Positions 36,040 through 48,582 of a stretch of 64,000 bases of DNA are shown piece by piece. The stretch is taken from the NCBI GenBank assembly GCA_009809945.1, contig WTPW01000618.1, forward strand, positions 246,693 to 310,692. The letters run 5' to 3'. Source of the stretch: Gigaspora margarita (lineage: Eukaryota > Glomeromycota > Glomeromycetes > Diversisporales > Gigasporaceae). Below the pieces are notes generated by a model. It saw only the letters and a program-made list of their open reading frames with translations, was not told the DNA's origin and made no database searches. The position numbers and the translations under genes are program-made. Each line of letters begins with the position of its first letter. Positions within the stretch are counted from its first letter, which is position 1.

Positions 36040-36630
36040 CCATATCACCAGCAATAACTTTACTGTGTAAGCTAACTATGAGTTAGGTTGTATTGAAATT
36101 GTCATAATTCCTATTTGATTTAATGTAAAAATTCTATTACAAAATTTATGAGCTATTACGATAATAATATGTGGTAAAGTTAGTTTACATTATTCATGCG
36201 ATGGCATACTGTATGTATCGAAATTAAATCACAATTTCTACCATAACTTATTGTAAAAATTTGTTACAAAAAATTACAAACTACTATGGTAATACACAGT
36301 ATGAGTTAATGTTGAGTTAGCTTGTGTTGGATCATAGCCGTAAATTTTATTATGATTTACTGGAGTTGGATTGTATTGGAATTAATAGTCGTGATTTCTA
36401 TCAGGATTTACTTTAAATTTATTTGCTATTACAGCATGTAGTTGAATCAGTTTGTATTGAAATTGTGGTCGTGATTTCTGTCATGACTCATCATACAGTC
36501 TATTGCAATGACAGTATGAGATGTTCGTTTGCATTAGAATTTAACAGTCATAATTTCTATTGTTAAAAATTTTATTACAAGACTTACTTACTATTGTAAT
36601 TTAACAGTTGTGACTTCTATCTGTACAGAA
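36040..36630 (-). repeat. ~105-bp satellite-like repeat, inverted
   Basis: Units read GTTTGTATTGAAATTGTGGT, then GTGATTTCTGTCATGA and ATTACTATTGTAATAC-type words, the reverse complement of the array at 27101-29035. With that array it brackets the fucosyltransferase gene in opposite orientation. Confidence 0.7.
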
Positions 36631-37020
36631 ACGCAAATTAGGACAGATGTGCAGAAATAATGAAAGTAATAAAGCCCATCTGCGCGTTAATTAATTGACC
36701 TGCGTGTTATTTTGGACACGCACATTCGAAGGGTTAAATGTTTTAAATCCAATACAGTCAAGCTTCCATATACATTTATTTAGGAAAAGTGCGTTTACGG
36801 AATGTGCACTTATGGAATGTAATCTACATATAATGTTACAATACATTAGGCGGAGGGGATCAAATGATGCTCACTTATAGAAAGAAAGCACATGTGAAGT
36901 GCACTCATAAAAAAAAGTACATGTGAAGTGCATTTGTAGGAAGAAAGTGTATGTGAGGTGAATCATAGAAAGAAAGTGCATGTGAAGTACACTTATAGAA
37001 AGAAAGTGCATGCTAAGTTT
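36631..37020. repeat. Pogo-like MITE relative with GTGCATGTGAAGTGCACTT units
   Basis: Starts with GTTAATTAATTGACCTGCGT, includes TACAGTCAAGCTTCCATATA, and ends in four or more tandem AGAAAGAAAGTGCATGTGAA units. It is an inverted, rearranged relative of 32440-33030. A short fragment of the same unit lies at 37758-37805. Confidence 0.65.
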
Positions 37021-38160
37021 GTGCGATATACTATTAATCAAAACTATGTGTGATCACTTATATATTTTAATTAATCTGATTTTTTTAGGTGAGCATTTAT
37101 ATAATATGATTATATATAAACACTATGTCCTACCTTTTAGATGCTTTGAATGCATTTTTCTTTTTAGTCAAATTTTTTAATATTAATTCAAAGTTATTAT
37201 GCATACAAAGTTACGAAGTTTGTTTTTAAATTGTCTGTGGGAAATCCATTTTTTCTGGATCTTTTTTACATGCAATCGTTTATTCACTCAAAATAAATTA
37301 TTGTCGCAGCTGATGCTGAAATTTGGGGTCGCGATTTGAAATATATGCCCTGATAAAATCCACATATATACTCTTTAATAATCAATTCTAACCTGAACCC
37401 TAACTCAACCCTAAAAAAAAAACTGCCAAAATTACCCAAAAAATTTTTAAAAAATTTGTATCAAAATAGGTCGAAATTTCAGCAACAGCCGTTTTCAGCA
37501 TCAGCTGCAACGATTATTAAGTATGATAATCAATAATTTTTTTCTCAATATAAAATTTATTTGGCTTCATAATTTTGTTCTTTGAGATTAACCTTGACTT
37601 GCGCAAAATTTGAATTCAGAATAACCAGTTTTATGGACTGTACAATTAAAGATTTCAGATTTTTCGATAATTGTATGCGTTAAAATGATATCGCTTGTCT
37701 TTGTTATACAAAAATCTTTGATAATAAATTTTTATAAGATATAGTTTTATATCGCACACCCCAATGTGAAGTGCACTTAAAGAAAGAAAGTGCATGTGAA
37801 GTTAGGGTGTTCAATAGACCATTTAATCAAAACATAGTTGTTCGGATTTTTTGAATGCTGATTTCACGTATGAATTTATATATGAATTCGCTCTACTTTA
37901 GGTACATTTTCTTACCCAACAAATATACAAAATCGTATCGTATCAGGTATCGTATTTTTTTTATTTTTATTTTTTTTTTTTATTATTATTATTTTTTTTA
38001 AATGATGGTTCTAACTATTTCAATACTGTAATAAAGCCGGTTTTGCAATAACTTTGTTACCTTTTAAAAAATTAAAAACTGTTAAAAAACTGGCTCTATT
38101 TCAGTGTAGGCTAGTAGAACTATAGGTTTAAAAAAAATACGACACAATTTGTATGTTAAA

Positions 38161-38192
<32 letters not shown>

Positions 38193-38201
38193 CCTAAAGT
38201 A
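37021..38201. other. AT-rich interval with homopolymer tracts, no gene seen
   Basis: Includes AAAAAATTGCCAAAATTACC-like low-complexity DNA, a T-rich tract (37950-38000) and a 27-base poly-A run at 38166-38192 just before the next MITE. No coding block was recognised. Confidence 0.5.
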
Positions 38202-38856
38202 GCCCTATAAGAAAATTGGACCGGATCGGCACAGGTTGCATCGGATAGGCACGGGTCATGATCCGGATTTGTACTGGTATGGTCCGGATTGGTACGTATT
38301 CCGTGGACTGTGTGGGACCATGTGCCTGTGCCAAATGGACCGTAAATGGCACGGGTTTTGCAGCAGTTTACTAGTCGAATCGGCATGGGATTTGGCACAG
38401 ATGAATGTAAATTCATGTACCACCACGATAACGATGTGGATTAACTACTAAACCATAAATTTACATAAGTAATCAATATAAGATGAACAAGCTAACTGCA
38501 TATGAAGTAAAATTTTTTAAGGAATTTTTTTTGTTAAGATACACAGGGAAGCTTCATCAGTGAAATCATGAGATATTGCTCTTTTTTTTAAAAAAAATCA
38601 CTTAATGATCTTTCGCTCTCCACGAAATGAGCCAACACATATCACGAGCCAACACGTGTGTAATGTACAAATACATGCCATCTGAATGCGCCATTTCATA
38701 TGACATGATATTACGTGCCACCCTTTGCCGTAATGTCTGTGCCATTTTTACTGTGCCATTCTGTGAAACGTTCCTGTATGTATCACATAATCTGTGCCAT
38801 TTCGAGCATTCCCGACACCAACCCATACCACCACTCATACCACTTTTCTTACAGGG
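38202..38856. mobile_element. TA-type MITE, 655 bp (CCCTATAAGAAAA ends)
   Basis: Left end GCCCTATAAGAAAATTGGAC, inverted right end CCCTGTAAGAAAAGTGGTAT, with TA at 38200-38201 and 38857-38858. It is GC-richer than its surroundings and rich in GGCACGG and GTGCCAT words. ORFs across it on both strands are chance reading frames. Confidence 0.75.
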
Positions 38857-38937
38857 TAGTGTGACTATCGGTTGGGAGAGTAATGATGGATATCGGTCCA
38901 ATTTAGCTCCGATGATTCACTTGGGTTTAAATTTATA
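38857..38937. other. Spacer between two related MITEs
   Basis: An 80-base GC-moderate segment separates 38202-38856 from the related larger element. No feature seen. Confidence 0.4.
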
Positions 38938-39522
38938 CCCTATAAGAAAAGTGGTCCGGGATCGCATGGAAAAACAGTGTATAGGCACGTGGTCGAGTGG
39001 CATGTGCTATGGGTCAGGTTTGCACATGCATGGTTCGAGTAGGCACGGGAATCAGCGTCTGTGTCAGGGACCCAGAAAAATATCGATTTGATTTAGCAAA
39101 AATTTATATTGATTTGGTCAAAAATATCGATTTATATCGATATGCCCATGATTGACCAATGAGAATTTAAGATTTGGTGTAACATTAAAGAATGTGATCA
39201 GAAAATTTTGTTAGTTGATTGTCTACATCTCCGAAACCTGCTGACAGTTTAGGTTGGCCAAATTCATATTGCCTGGCCAAAATTATACTTTTAATTTTGC
39301 CCAAAATAATGTAATTACACTGCATAAAAAATTGTAAAAATATCGATTTCCCTATGATTTGGCCTAAAAATATCGATATATATTGAACTATATATATCAA
39401 TATTTTTCTGTGTCCCTGGTCCGTGTTGATCCATATACACGTGCCAATTTAACGTGAAATCACGTAATCGTCCGCGCCTTTTGTAGCAGTTTACTAAGCC
39501 AATTGACACGTGCGATGGCACG

Positions 39523-41416
39523 CAGTGATGGTAAATGACCGGAAATGACCCAAATGACCCAAATGACAAATGACTAGTCATTGGGTCATTTCGAGGCTTG
39601 AATGACCTAGAAGGTCATTTAACATATGTTAATACATATGTTAATTAATATTCTAATGCTCTTTGGCCAATCAGAATTGGACACCAACCAAAATTAAAAC
39701 ATAATAATCATAATTGTAGCTATAAGTCAATTAATATTTATGCCTTAACAGTTAAGTAAAGATGTTCAAAATAATAAATTGCATATTTCGAACATCTTAC
39801 TTAAGACATAAATATTAATTGACTTAGTAAAATTTGGATAGCTAAGATTATCGATAAGGAAAGCAATAAAGTTTGATAACTTTTTATACAAGCAATTCGA
39901 CCAATAAAATTATTTTATATGCCAATGAACTAAATGAACTTAATAACCAAAATGATCTTGTCATGATTTAATAGCTTAGCAGTCATAGGACATGTCCCCT
40001 TGAAATTAGTTTAAAATAAGTTTATAATAAAAATTATAAAAAAAAACATATAAATTTACTATATAACTTTGAGCTAAGATCCCTCTCTGGCTTAACTAAT
40101 TAACTTAAAATTAAAGTTTGCAGGTATATAGAACAAGAAAAGAGAAAAATTTTGAGGTTAAAAACTGCATTAAAATTTTGCCAATTTTGCACTTTTTCAA
40201 AATGTAACTCTGTCAAAACAAATATTTAGAAATTTTAAATCAGCAGTTATGTGTAAAATTATGCTCTGAACAACTTTACTTAGGCNACGGAAGTAGGTTA
40301 CCTTGTAAGAAAAATGGGCTATCTATGTACTAAAGTTAAAATTTATCGTATTTCATGATATAACTTTTTTTTCTTATTAGGTAACCACTTTGGGCTCTTA
40401 AGCAAAGTTGTTCGGCATGTAATTTTACATCACATTGGAGATTGATTCGCGTTTTGCGGACCTTTTCTAAGTGAAAAATGGGTTTAAAGTTTGAAAAAAA
40501 AATTTTTCGAACTTTAAACCCATTTTTCACTTAGAAAAGGTCCGAAAAACGCGAATCAATCTCAAACGTGATGTAAAATTACATGCCGAACAACTTTGCT
40601 TAAGAGCCCAAAGTAGGTTACCTAATAAGAAAAAAAAGTTATATCATGAAATACGATAAATTTTAACTTTAGTACATAGATAACCCATTTTTCTTACAAG
40701 GTAACCTACTTCCGTCGCCTAAGTAAAGTTGTTCAGAGCATAATTTTACACATAACTGCTGATTTAAAATTTGTAAATATTTGTTTTTGACAGAGTTATA
40801 TTTTGAAAAAGTGCAAAATTGGCAAAATTTTAATGCAGTTTTTAAGCTCAAAATTTTATCTTTTCTTGTTCTATATACCCGCAAAATTTAATTTTAAGTT
40901 AATTAGTTAGGCCAAAAAGGATCTTCAGCTCAAAGTTTATAGTAAATTCATATGTTTTTTTTATAATTTTTATTATAAACTTATTTCTAGGGGACATGTC
41001 CTATGACTGTTAGAGTCATTTAAAATATCGATCAAACGATCGAGTCATTTACTATTCCTAGGTGGGACTGGGCATATAAACTTTTATTGGGTTTGGCCCG
41101 AGTAATACAAATACCTAGCCCAACCCAGCTTACTTCGAAATCTACACGTATGCATTATCATTATGCAGTTAAAGTTGATCAATCTATGTAAAAAATATTA
41201 GATATGGGATACAAACTCTATATGCACGATGCACGATGGCCTAATGACTAAATGGCCCTCAAATGACCTTGGTCATTTCTAAATGACCATAGTCATTTGG
41301 TCACAAGTCATTTCTAAATGACCCAAAATTGAGATGACCATTAATGACCGGTCATTTCAGGGTCATTTGAGGTCATTTAAAAAATTTGCAAATGACCAGG
41401 TCATTTACCATCACTG
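39523..41416. mobile_element. hAT-like element, 1.9 kb, with AAATGACC repeats
   Basis: Perfect 18-bp ends CAGTGATGGTAAATGACC, inverted at 41399-41416. A perfect 8-bp duplication, ATGGCACG, lies at 39515-39522 and 41417-41424. Subterminal regions are dense in GGTCATTT and AAATGACC, likely transposase-binding repeats. A 1 kb palindrome is nested at 39980-41009. A small palindrome at about 39725-39835 carries GTTAAGTAAAGATGTTC. No transposase remains. Confidence 0.92.
39980..41009. mobile_element. ~1 kb foldback palindrome, copy 2
   Basis: Ends CAGTCATAGGACATGTCCCC and its inverse; TTAG is present on both sides (39976-39979 and 41010-41013), again a possible 4-bp duplication. The arms of about 500 bp mirror each other around about 40500. 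The interior is clearly related to 23371-24424 (AACAACTTTACTTA, AAAAATGGG, TTCACTTAG), although the ends differ. One ambiguous base is at 40286. Confidence 0.85.
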
Positions 41417-41821
41417 ATGGCACGTGAATGGAACGGGTAAGTAAATATAAATTTTATAGTCCACTTTTTAATAGATATTTTATTAGAAGAGTACCAGATA
41501 ATAGTTGAAGTATGTACATATCTGGAAGCTAAAGCAGCTTCAAATGTGTAAAATCTTGCAAGGAATCTTTTTCCTTAAGATATCAGAGCAGGCTTACTTG
41601 CGAGTTTTTGAGATATTGCAACTTTTTTTTTAAAAAAAATGTTTGTGATCCTTTGCTCTTATAGTACTCCATGAAATGAGCCAGCACGTGTCATTTTTAA
41701 CACGTGCCATTCTGTGTAATTCGATGGGCCATCATGTACAATGTACATATGCATGCCACCGAATGTGTGCCATTCTGTGTGATGTAATATAATGTGCCAC
41801 CCCATTACCGTAGTGACGGTA

Positions 41822-42196
41822 GTAGCTCACCCACAAAAAATTTTCCGGTCATGTAATTTTTTGTGGCACAAACTAATCAAATTTTGAGATCAGGTGTAAT
41901 GTGAAAATCAAAACAATCAAAACAAACGAATAAAGCAAAAGAATTAAAGTAATAAATAGAGTAGTTAGGATTTGGGTTAGTCACTTGGTTAAAGTGCTGT
42001 TTATACCAAAATTTTGCAAGGAATTTTTTTTGTTAATGCGCAGTAGACGATTTCATAGACAAACTTTGGAGTTATTAGTGATTTTTTATGAAAAATCATA
42101 AAAAGCGCGATTTTTACATTACACCTGATCCTAAAATTCAATTGGTTTGCACTACGATAAGTCACATGACTAGAAAATTTTTTGTGAGTGAGCTAC
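41822..42196. mobile_element. MITE with GTAGCTCACnCACAAAAAAT ends
   Basis: Left end GTAGCTCACCCACAAAAAAT, inverted right end GTAGCTCACTCACAAAAAAT. The inner repeat has CAAATTTTGAGATCAGGTGT on the left and the inverted CAATTGAATTTTAGGATCAG on the right. The interior carries the shared core (AAAATTTTGCAAGGAATTTT) in the opposite orientation. Confidence 0.8.
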
Positions 42197-42337
42197 GTAG
42201 GTTTTACCGTAGTATCCGTGTCATTTTTAATCGTGCCATTCTGTAAAATGTACCTATACGTGTCATACGGTCCATACTATCCCGTGCATATATACTATTT
42301 TCCCGTACCATACCCCGAACCACTTTTCTTATAGAGT

Positions 42338-43259
42338 TAACAATAGTACACAGGTTTATGATGTCACGAGAATATATTAATCTTGGTTGGAATTATCACT
42401 TAACTAGATCAATCTAATTGATTGATTTAATTAAGTATGATTTAATTATTTAAGCATCAGGAGAGGGTTAATTTATTGTGATAATATTAATAAAAACTAC
42501 ACTAAACTATATAACGACAACTAAACTAAAATACGCTTATTATCAAAACTATCTAATCAAGTCATTCTAATCTAAATCATATCCTGAGACAAGTCTGATT
42601 TTCTCATAGAAGCACGAAAACTCAGGCTTTAAATACTTTCTGAGTTATTAAGAACTACTGCGCTAATACTCCTAAGTTCCCTTATCACCTCCTAGTACCC
42701 AGACGCAGGTTGTGAGCAACCCGTGTTAAAAGCTACACAATCTGCTCACAATTTGCTTACAATACACTCACAATATTGCTTGTCAATATTTACTTACAAT
42801 TCCCACAACCAGGAGTCAGCCATAACCAGTTCCTACAAGAAACAAACATCAGGTACAAATCTGTATCTCCAAGCCTCCGACACAACCTAAAGTCTTGTAA
42901 TTTCAGATGGCTTAGGTCCCTTGAGCCTTCTGGTATGACCAATTCGCAATTAAGTCACAGGTTAAAATTTTTAACCGTGACAGTAGTGTGAATTCATAAA
43001 AGTTCATACGTGAAATCAGCCTTCAAAAAATCCAAACAATTATGATCATATATTGGGGTATTGTACATTATATGATTTAATATCATAGTACAGCGCTATA
43101 TATGATTTACACTAATTAAGATTTTTCAACAAGTTATGTGCCTGCTAATGTGCTGGGAGCTTTTTTCAGGTCAAATTCAAAAGATAAGTCAAAAACAGTA
43201 ATAGCAGTAATTAAGTTTTAATAATCGTGATATTATTTGTAGATGATGAATTTTATGAA
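42338..43259. other. Intergenic, no gene seen
   Basis: Moderate-GC patch at 42640-42990 with CTCACAAT repeats (CTGCTCACAATTTGCTTACA). The 71-residue ORF at 42776-42991 shows no motif and I do not support it as a gene. Confidence 0.45.
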
Positions 43260-44080
43260 TTATAGTTAATAGTGGTGATTAATCAGTGCAGTTTTATTAA
43301 AGTTCTGGCTTTATAATTTAATTATTTCAATATTTTTACTAGAATTTATTGTAGATAATTAAATAAAGATGAATCAATTTAGAATAGTATGTTACATAAT
43401 ATTCTTGTAAAATAGGGCTTAAATAGGTATAGAATTAGATCAAATGTACATTATATCAACCAATCATGTTAAAAAATTATTTACACTAATGTTTGTCCTA
43501 TTTATTGTTACAAAATTTATAAACTATCATTCTTTGTAATACATAATAATGTAGCTAAATTAGTTTGTATTAAGAATTATAATAGTTTTTATAATGATTT
43601 GCTGCTAAAATTTTTCTTTAACACTTACTAATTATTTGATAATATATAGTTTATAGTAAGATTGGGCTAGTTTGTATTAAGTTATCAGATTTTTATTGTG
43701 ATGTACTATAAAAATCATATATAGTTAAAGTTTAGTTATTTGTATTTGAGGCTATTATGATATTATAGAACTTATTAGCTATAGTTGTGAATAGTAATAT
43801 AGGCAAGTTAGTTTGGAATTTTGGTAAATTTATTTATTATACTAAACCCAACTTACAAATATTGTGGTAATATACAGCTATATTTGAATTATCAGATTTA
43901 TATTGTGATTTGCTATATAAAATTTAAATATAGAACTTTCAAATTATTGAAATAACACATACTTTGTAGTCAAATTTGAGTTTGTTTATACTAGAACTAT
44001 CATAATTTCTATTATTGCTTATTATAAAAAATTTTTGCTAAAGAAATTTTTAGTTATAGAAGTGCACAATAATGGGGTTA
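43260..44080 (-). repeat. Decayed copy of ~105-bp satellite
   Basis: Repeated TTAGTTTGTATTAAGAATTA, then TTTATAATGATTTGCT words in the same orientation as 36040-36630, more diverged and AT-richer. Confidence 0.55.
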
Positions 44081-45575
44081 GTTTATTTCTAAAGCAGAGC
44101 AAAGGATCTTAAGGTTAGGCAATAGAGAGAAAAAATGAGTTCATGTTGGTTATAGAGTCAAAATAAAATAAAAGATACTCAAATGTTCAAATCAATATTG
44201 TATTAAAATTTAATATAAATTTAGTAGCATATAATATATTTTATATTTAATTAATTTTAAACACAAAAATTGATTTTATAAGGTATAACATTTCATTTAG
44301 TATACAGTTCTATATAATAAAACTAATTGCACTTTGCTATATAAAGTTCTATTGCTATTGTTACTAATAATATTAATGTTGTATTTTATTTTTTAATTTA
44401 CTTAGTTATTAAATAATTTTTTGATTAAAAATGACTTGATTCAATTTTTAATAATAATTACATTTTTATTAATATTGATAATAAATATATTAAATTTATA
44501 TAGTTTTTTTGGTGCCACATGTTATTTTAATTAATCTTTTTTTATTTATTATAATTGAATTAATTTTTATTGCTATATATTACTTCTTTTTATTTCAAAC
44601 TTAAATGTTAATACAACCAAAACTTTCTAAAAAAGTAATTTAGCATAGCACCAAATGCTAACAATTGCTTTAAAAGTGCTAAACTAAAATAAGTTATTTC
44701 AATATTTATTTAGTATGCATATAATAGTTGCTAATTAGGCATATTATTATTTTGCATTATCTTTATTGAGATTCTTGATTCTTTATTTATTAAGATTTGT
44801 TGTGCTACTAATTTATGCATTATCTTTATATAAAGATTATATGGGTTTAAGATTTCTGCACAATATGTTGTAAAGTGCTCTGGCTTATATCTTTTTTTTT
44901 ACTCTAGTGTTTTTTTTCATTAATTACATTGATACAATAATATTAGCCTTTTTATTTTTAGTCACAGTTAGATAAAATTGGCATAACCCCAAAAAGAGTA
45001 AAAAGGTGCTACAGCAATTTGGCATAATTTCTGGTTTTTGTACCTGGTGATTGCGTGAGCAAGATACACATGTTAGTTTTTGCATCTTGACATAATGAAA
45101 GACTAGTAATTCAATAGCATTAGCCTAAATTGAATATATTAAGTGAGAAAAAGTATATTAGACTCATCTTTTTGCTTCCAATTTACAGAGAATTCAAAAT
45201 AGGAATAACTCAAATAGTGTTCAATTTTATTGAGTATAACCTTTGAAATTAGGATTATAAATTAATAATTCCCAATAAGTCAAATTTATATTAGCCTAAT
45301 CCTGTAATTATATAATATTATTAAAAGCTTTAATAATTGATTCAAATACTGATATACTAAAGTTAAAAACCAAGACATTAGTATTAAACTAAATACTAAA
45401 AATAAAATAAAAAAAAAGAACAACTTATTTTAGTCTCCAATTTCACTATAGCAAGACCCCAGGAATCTTTAGACCCAGGCCAAATCTTTTATATCTTTTT
45501 TTGCCTGCCAGTTCAAGGTTCAGTAGTCTTGCATGATTAAAGAACAATGGATTATTTAGATAGTGGTGTTTTAGT
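44081..45575. other. AT-rich interval, one small dispersed repeat
   Basis: The segment 44605-44700 (AATGTTAATACAACCAAAAC, then TTTAGCATAGCACCAA) recurs at 51727-51800. Otherwise AT-rich without coding blocks. Confidence 0.5.
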
Positions 45576-45907
45576 TAGGGATGGCAAAGTCCTTAAGCCT
45601 GGAACTTTAGAACCTGGTTTTGGAACCTGGTCTTTAAAGACTAGGTCCCAATTTTAGGATCTAGGTCCATAGATCCAAATAGGTTCTAATATAAAATATA
45701 ATAGAACTTAAAAATATTAGTAATAAAACAGTAAACAGAAAATTTTAGTTGGTTAGAAAGTATTTGAACTAAGTCCAAGGACTTAATCCTATTGGTTGGG
45801 CATAAGTTCTAGAACTTATTATATGAGAACCTGGTCCTTAGATCCATGTGATAGGACATACAAGTCCTAGAACAAAGACTGGACCTAAACTAACTTTACT
45901 ATTTCTA
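45576..45907. mobile_element. hAT-like MITE, 332 bp, with ACCTGGTC repeats
   Basis: Left end TAGGGATGGCAAAGTCC, inverted right end TAGAAATAGTAAAGTTAG. Flanks GTTTTAGT (45568-45575) and GTTGTAGT (45908-45915) match at 7 of 8 positions. The interior is built of GAACCTGGTCCTTAGATCC-like words. Confidence 0.7.
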
Positions 45908-45915
45908 GTTGTAGT

Positions 45916-46930
45916 AGTTTTTAGCAATAGACCTTATTGTACTACTTTAACAATGTATGTACATACATACTTAGCTACAGTTTAAAAATTTGACTATGAT
46001 GATAGTTAGCTAAAAATAGATAGATTCATAAGTAAATTGGCAATTATATAATCTAAAATAATGAGAGACTAACTGGAAAAGTAGACTTTGGGACTAATCC
46101 AATTCAACTACAAAACCTAACAAACATAGACAACCTATCAAAGAAAACATTTAATTTGGCTAATGGCAAAGTAAAGGTTAGTTATTTCTAAAAGAAGACT
46201 GTTTATACCTTGGGAGTGGTGATTAGTAAATTCCCTAAAGCTTGACACTGGTTGTCTTTTGGTAAGAATTCCTTTTATTTATAAAAAAATAAAAAATAAA
46301 AAAAAAACAATAGATGCATGAAAAAATGGATCTAACTAATTTAACTGATATATGTACCTATATAAACTATATCAATCATTTTTATTAGATAACCAATGCG
46401 ATCAGATTGGCTAACTGATTAGACATATTCTACTAAGAAATACTAAAAGATGGCAAATTCCTAAAATTACAAGAAAGCTATAATTTTGTATATAAGATAA
46501 ATTTTGAAATGATACTACAGTAATCAATATGATCTAAGACCTAAAATATTGTAGATTTACTAATTTCTTCTCCAAGTTACTATTGGTTGAATACAAATAT
46601 CATTTTTTATTAGTAAATTATTGATTAGGTGGCTAATAATGTAAGTTATCGAACAATTGTTTCATAATTATTACCTTTTACTTTTTTAATATTAACATTT
46701 GGCAATTATTTTGAATTTAGCAACTCTTTATGATAAAACATTTTGAGGGCTCTCTTTTTAGTATCTCTTCAAATTCTTAATAAATACAATAATAAATATA
46801 GCATGTTAACAATCATTAAGTATTAAATAATTTTTTTCAAATATTAAAGTATCTATTATACTTTGTTATTTTATTAATTAATTAAACACACATATTTTAG
46901 ACTATTCATATTTTATATTTTCAGTTAGAG
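45916..46930. other. AT-rich interval, no gene seen
   Basis: No coding block, TIR or tandem structure recognised. Confidence 0.45.
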
Positions 46931-46959
46931 CGGATCAAAATCATCTGCAAATTTTATAT

Positions 46960-47110
46960 ATAGATATATATCGATTACTAACTGGTAAGATATATATCGA
47001 TATATCGATTATAATTGATAGTGACAGTAATCGATATATATCGATATATATCGATATATATCGATATATATCAATATTAATCGATATATATCTGATATAA
47101 TATCAATTAA
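46960..47110. repeat. TATCGATA microsatellite
   Basis: Repeated ATATATCGATATATATCGAT with interruptions. The same kind of repeat flanks the other side of the A-rich element and gap at 49150-49375. Confidence 0.85.
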
Positions 47111-48582
47111 TAATTATTATATTTACATAATCATGCTTTTTGAATATTTACAGGTTTTCGCAAGTTTTCGCAATTTAATTATAAATTTTTATTTATTTAT
47201 TGTTTATTATATAATATTTTAATTTATTAAATATACAATATTCACAAGTTTTCGCAATTTAATATAAAATTTTTTTTTATTATATATTATATTTTAAATA
47301 TTACATATATTATATATTATTATAAAAAAAATAAAAAAAAATAAATTCAAAAAAAACGAAACCAAAAAAAATTAAAAAAATAAAAATAAAAAAAATAAAC
47401 TATTATATTTTTTATATTCGCTCATATTCGCTTATATTCATTTATATTCGCTTATATTCGCTACTTCTTGCAAAGTGCCAGAAAGTTAGGTTGTTTTCTT
47501 GCGAAGTTCTGAAAGAAGTAAGGAATAAATAAAATAAAATAAAAAAATAAGTAAAAAAAAAACAAACAAAAAACAAAAAACAAACCCAAAAAAAATAACA
47601 AAAAAAACAAACCCAAAAAAAATAAACTATTATATTCGCTTATTTTCGATTATGTTCATTTATATTTGCTCATATTCGCTACTAAATTAAGGAATAAATA
47701 AAATAAAATAAAATTAAAAAAATAAATAAAAAGAACAAAAAACAAAAAATGAAACCAAGAAAAATAACAAAAAAAAAATGAAAACGAAAAAAATAAACTA
47801 TTATATTTGCTTCTATTTGCTCATATTCGCTTCTATTCATTTATATTCACTATTTTCTAAAAAAATAGTAAGTAAAAAAAAAATAAAAAAAGCTATTTCT
47901 CAGAAGTGTTAGTGTTATACCACCCATACAAACGCAAGAGAAACAAGAAAAATTACTCCATACGACCTCATACAAATGCAAGAGAATGAGCAAGACCACC
48001 CCATATGAATGCAAGAGAAACGAGCAAGACCACCTCGTACAAACTCAAGAGAAGAAAAACAAATGGACCACCTACAAGAACACTAAAAATCTAAGCAATA
48101 CCATCTACAAGAATACCGAGAGGCACGTCAACGACACCAGCTAGCGACAATTAAATGACGACACCAACGATGACATCAACTACAACACTAGTGATAACAC
48201 CAACTAGAACAACACCAATGCGTTGCCTTGCGCAAAGTGTCAGAAAGTTTCTATATTTCATGCCAAAAAGTGTTTTTTTGTAGAAATAAAATAAAAAAAA
48301 TTAAAAAATAATAATAAATAAAAGAAAAAAAATGATACTAAACAAAACGAAACGTAACAAAAAAAACAAAACGAAAATGAAAAAACAATGTAAAAGTGAT
48401 AGAAGATCTAAATTATAAACAAAAAAAATAAACAAAGATCTAATCTGATCTTGTACTATGATCATCGAAACATTTCGAACCATTTCAAAAATATTAGTCA
48501 AACGCGTTCGTGGTATGATCTAGGGTACAGATCTACTGATCTAGCTTGATTTTCTATTTTTAAAATATTTTGAAACAATTCG
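47111..48582 (-). repeat. A-rich dispersed repeat, inverted, runs into gap
   Basis: Begins with TTCGCAAGTTTTCGCAA and ATATTCGCTTATATTCGCT repeats, then TTGCAAAGTGCCAGAAAG blocks and long AAATAAAATAAA tracts. It ends with a GATCTTGTACTATGATCATC segment that matches, inverted, the start of the copies at 10800-11040 and 53700-53870. The right end is lost in the gap. Confidence 0.7.
47925..48235. repeat. Minisatellite with CAAGAGAAAC and ACACCAAC units
   Basis: Four degenerate ~45-bp units (ACAAACGCAAGAGAAACGAG, then ACCACC) are followed by short ACACCAACTAG/GATGACA units. It is GC-richer than the repeat around it. Confidence 0.7.

Larger units (their letters stand above)
38938..42337. mobile_element. 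TA-type element split by a hAT and a MITE
   Basis: Left end CCCTATAAGAAAAGTGGTCC, inverted right end ACTCTATAAGAAAAGTGGTT, with TA at 38936-38937 and 42338-42339. The remaining parts are built from GGCACGTG and GTGCCAT words like the MITE at 38202. Insertions at 39523-41416 and 41822-42196 account for most of its length. Confidence 0.75.

Noticed and set aside
38602..39091. ORFs of 99 and 154 residues on opposite strands
   Set aside because: They overlap a GC-richer MITE and its neighbour; long frames are expected by chance there and no motif is visible.
42776..42991. 71-residue ORF in a moderate-GC patch
   Set aside because: No motif, no start context or splice structure, and it is embedded in a CTCACAAT-type repeat.
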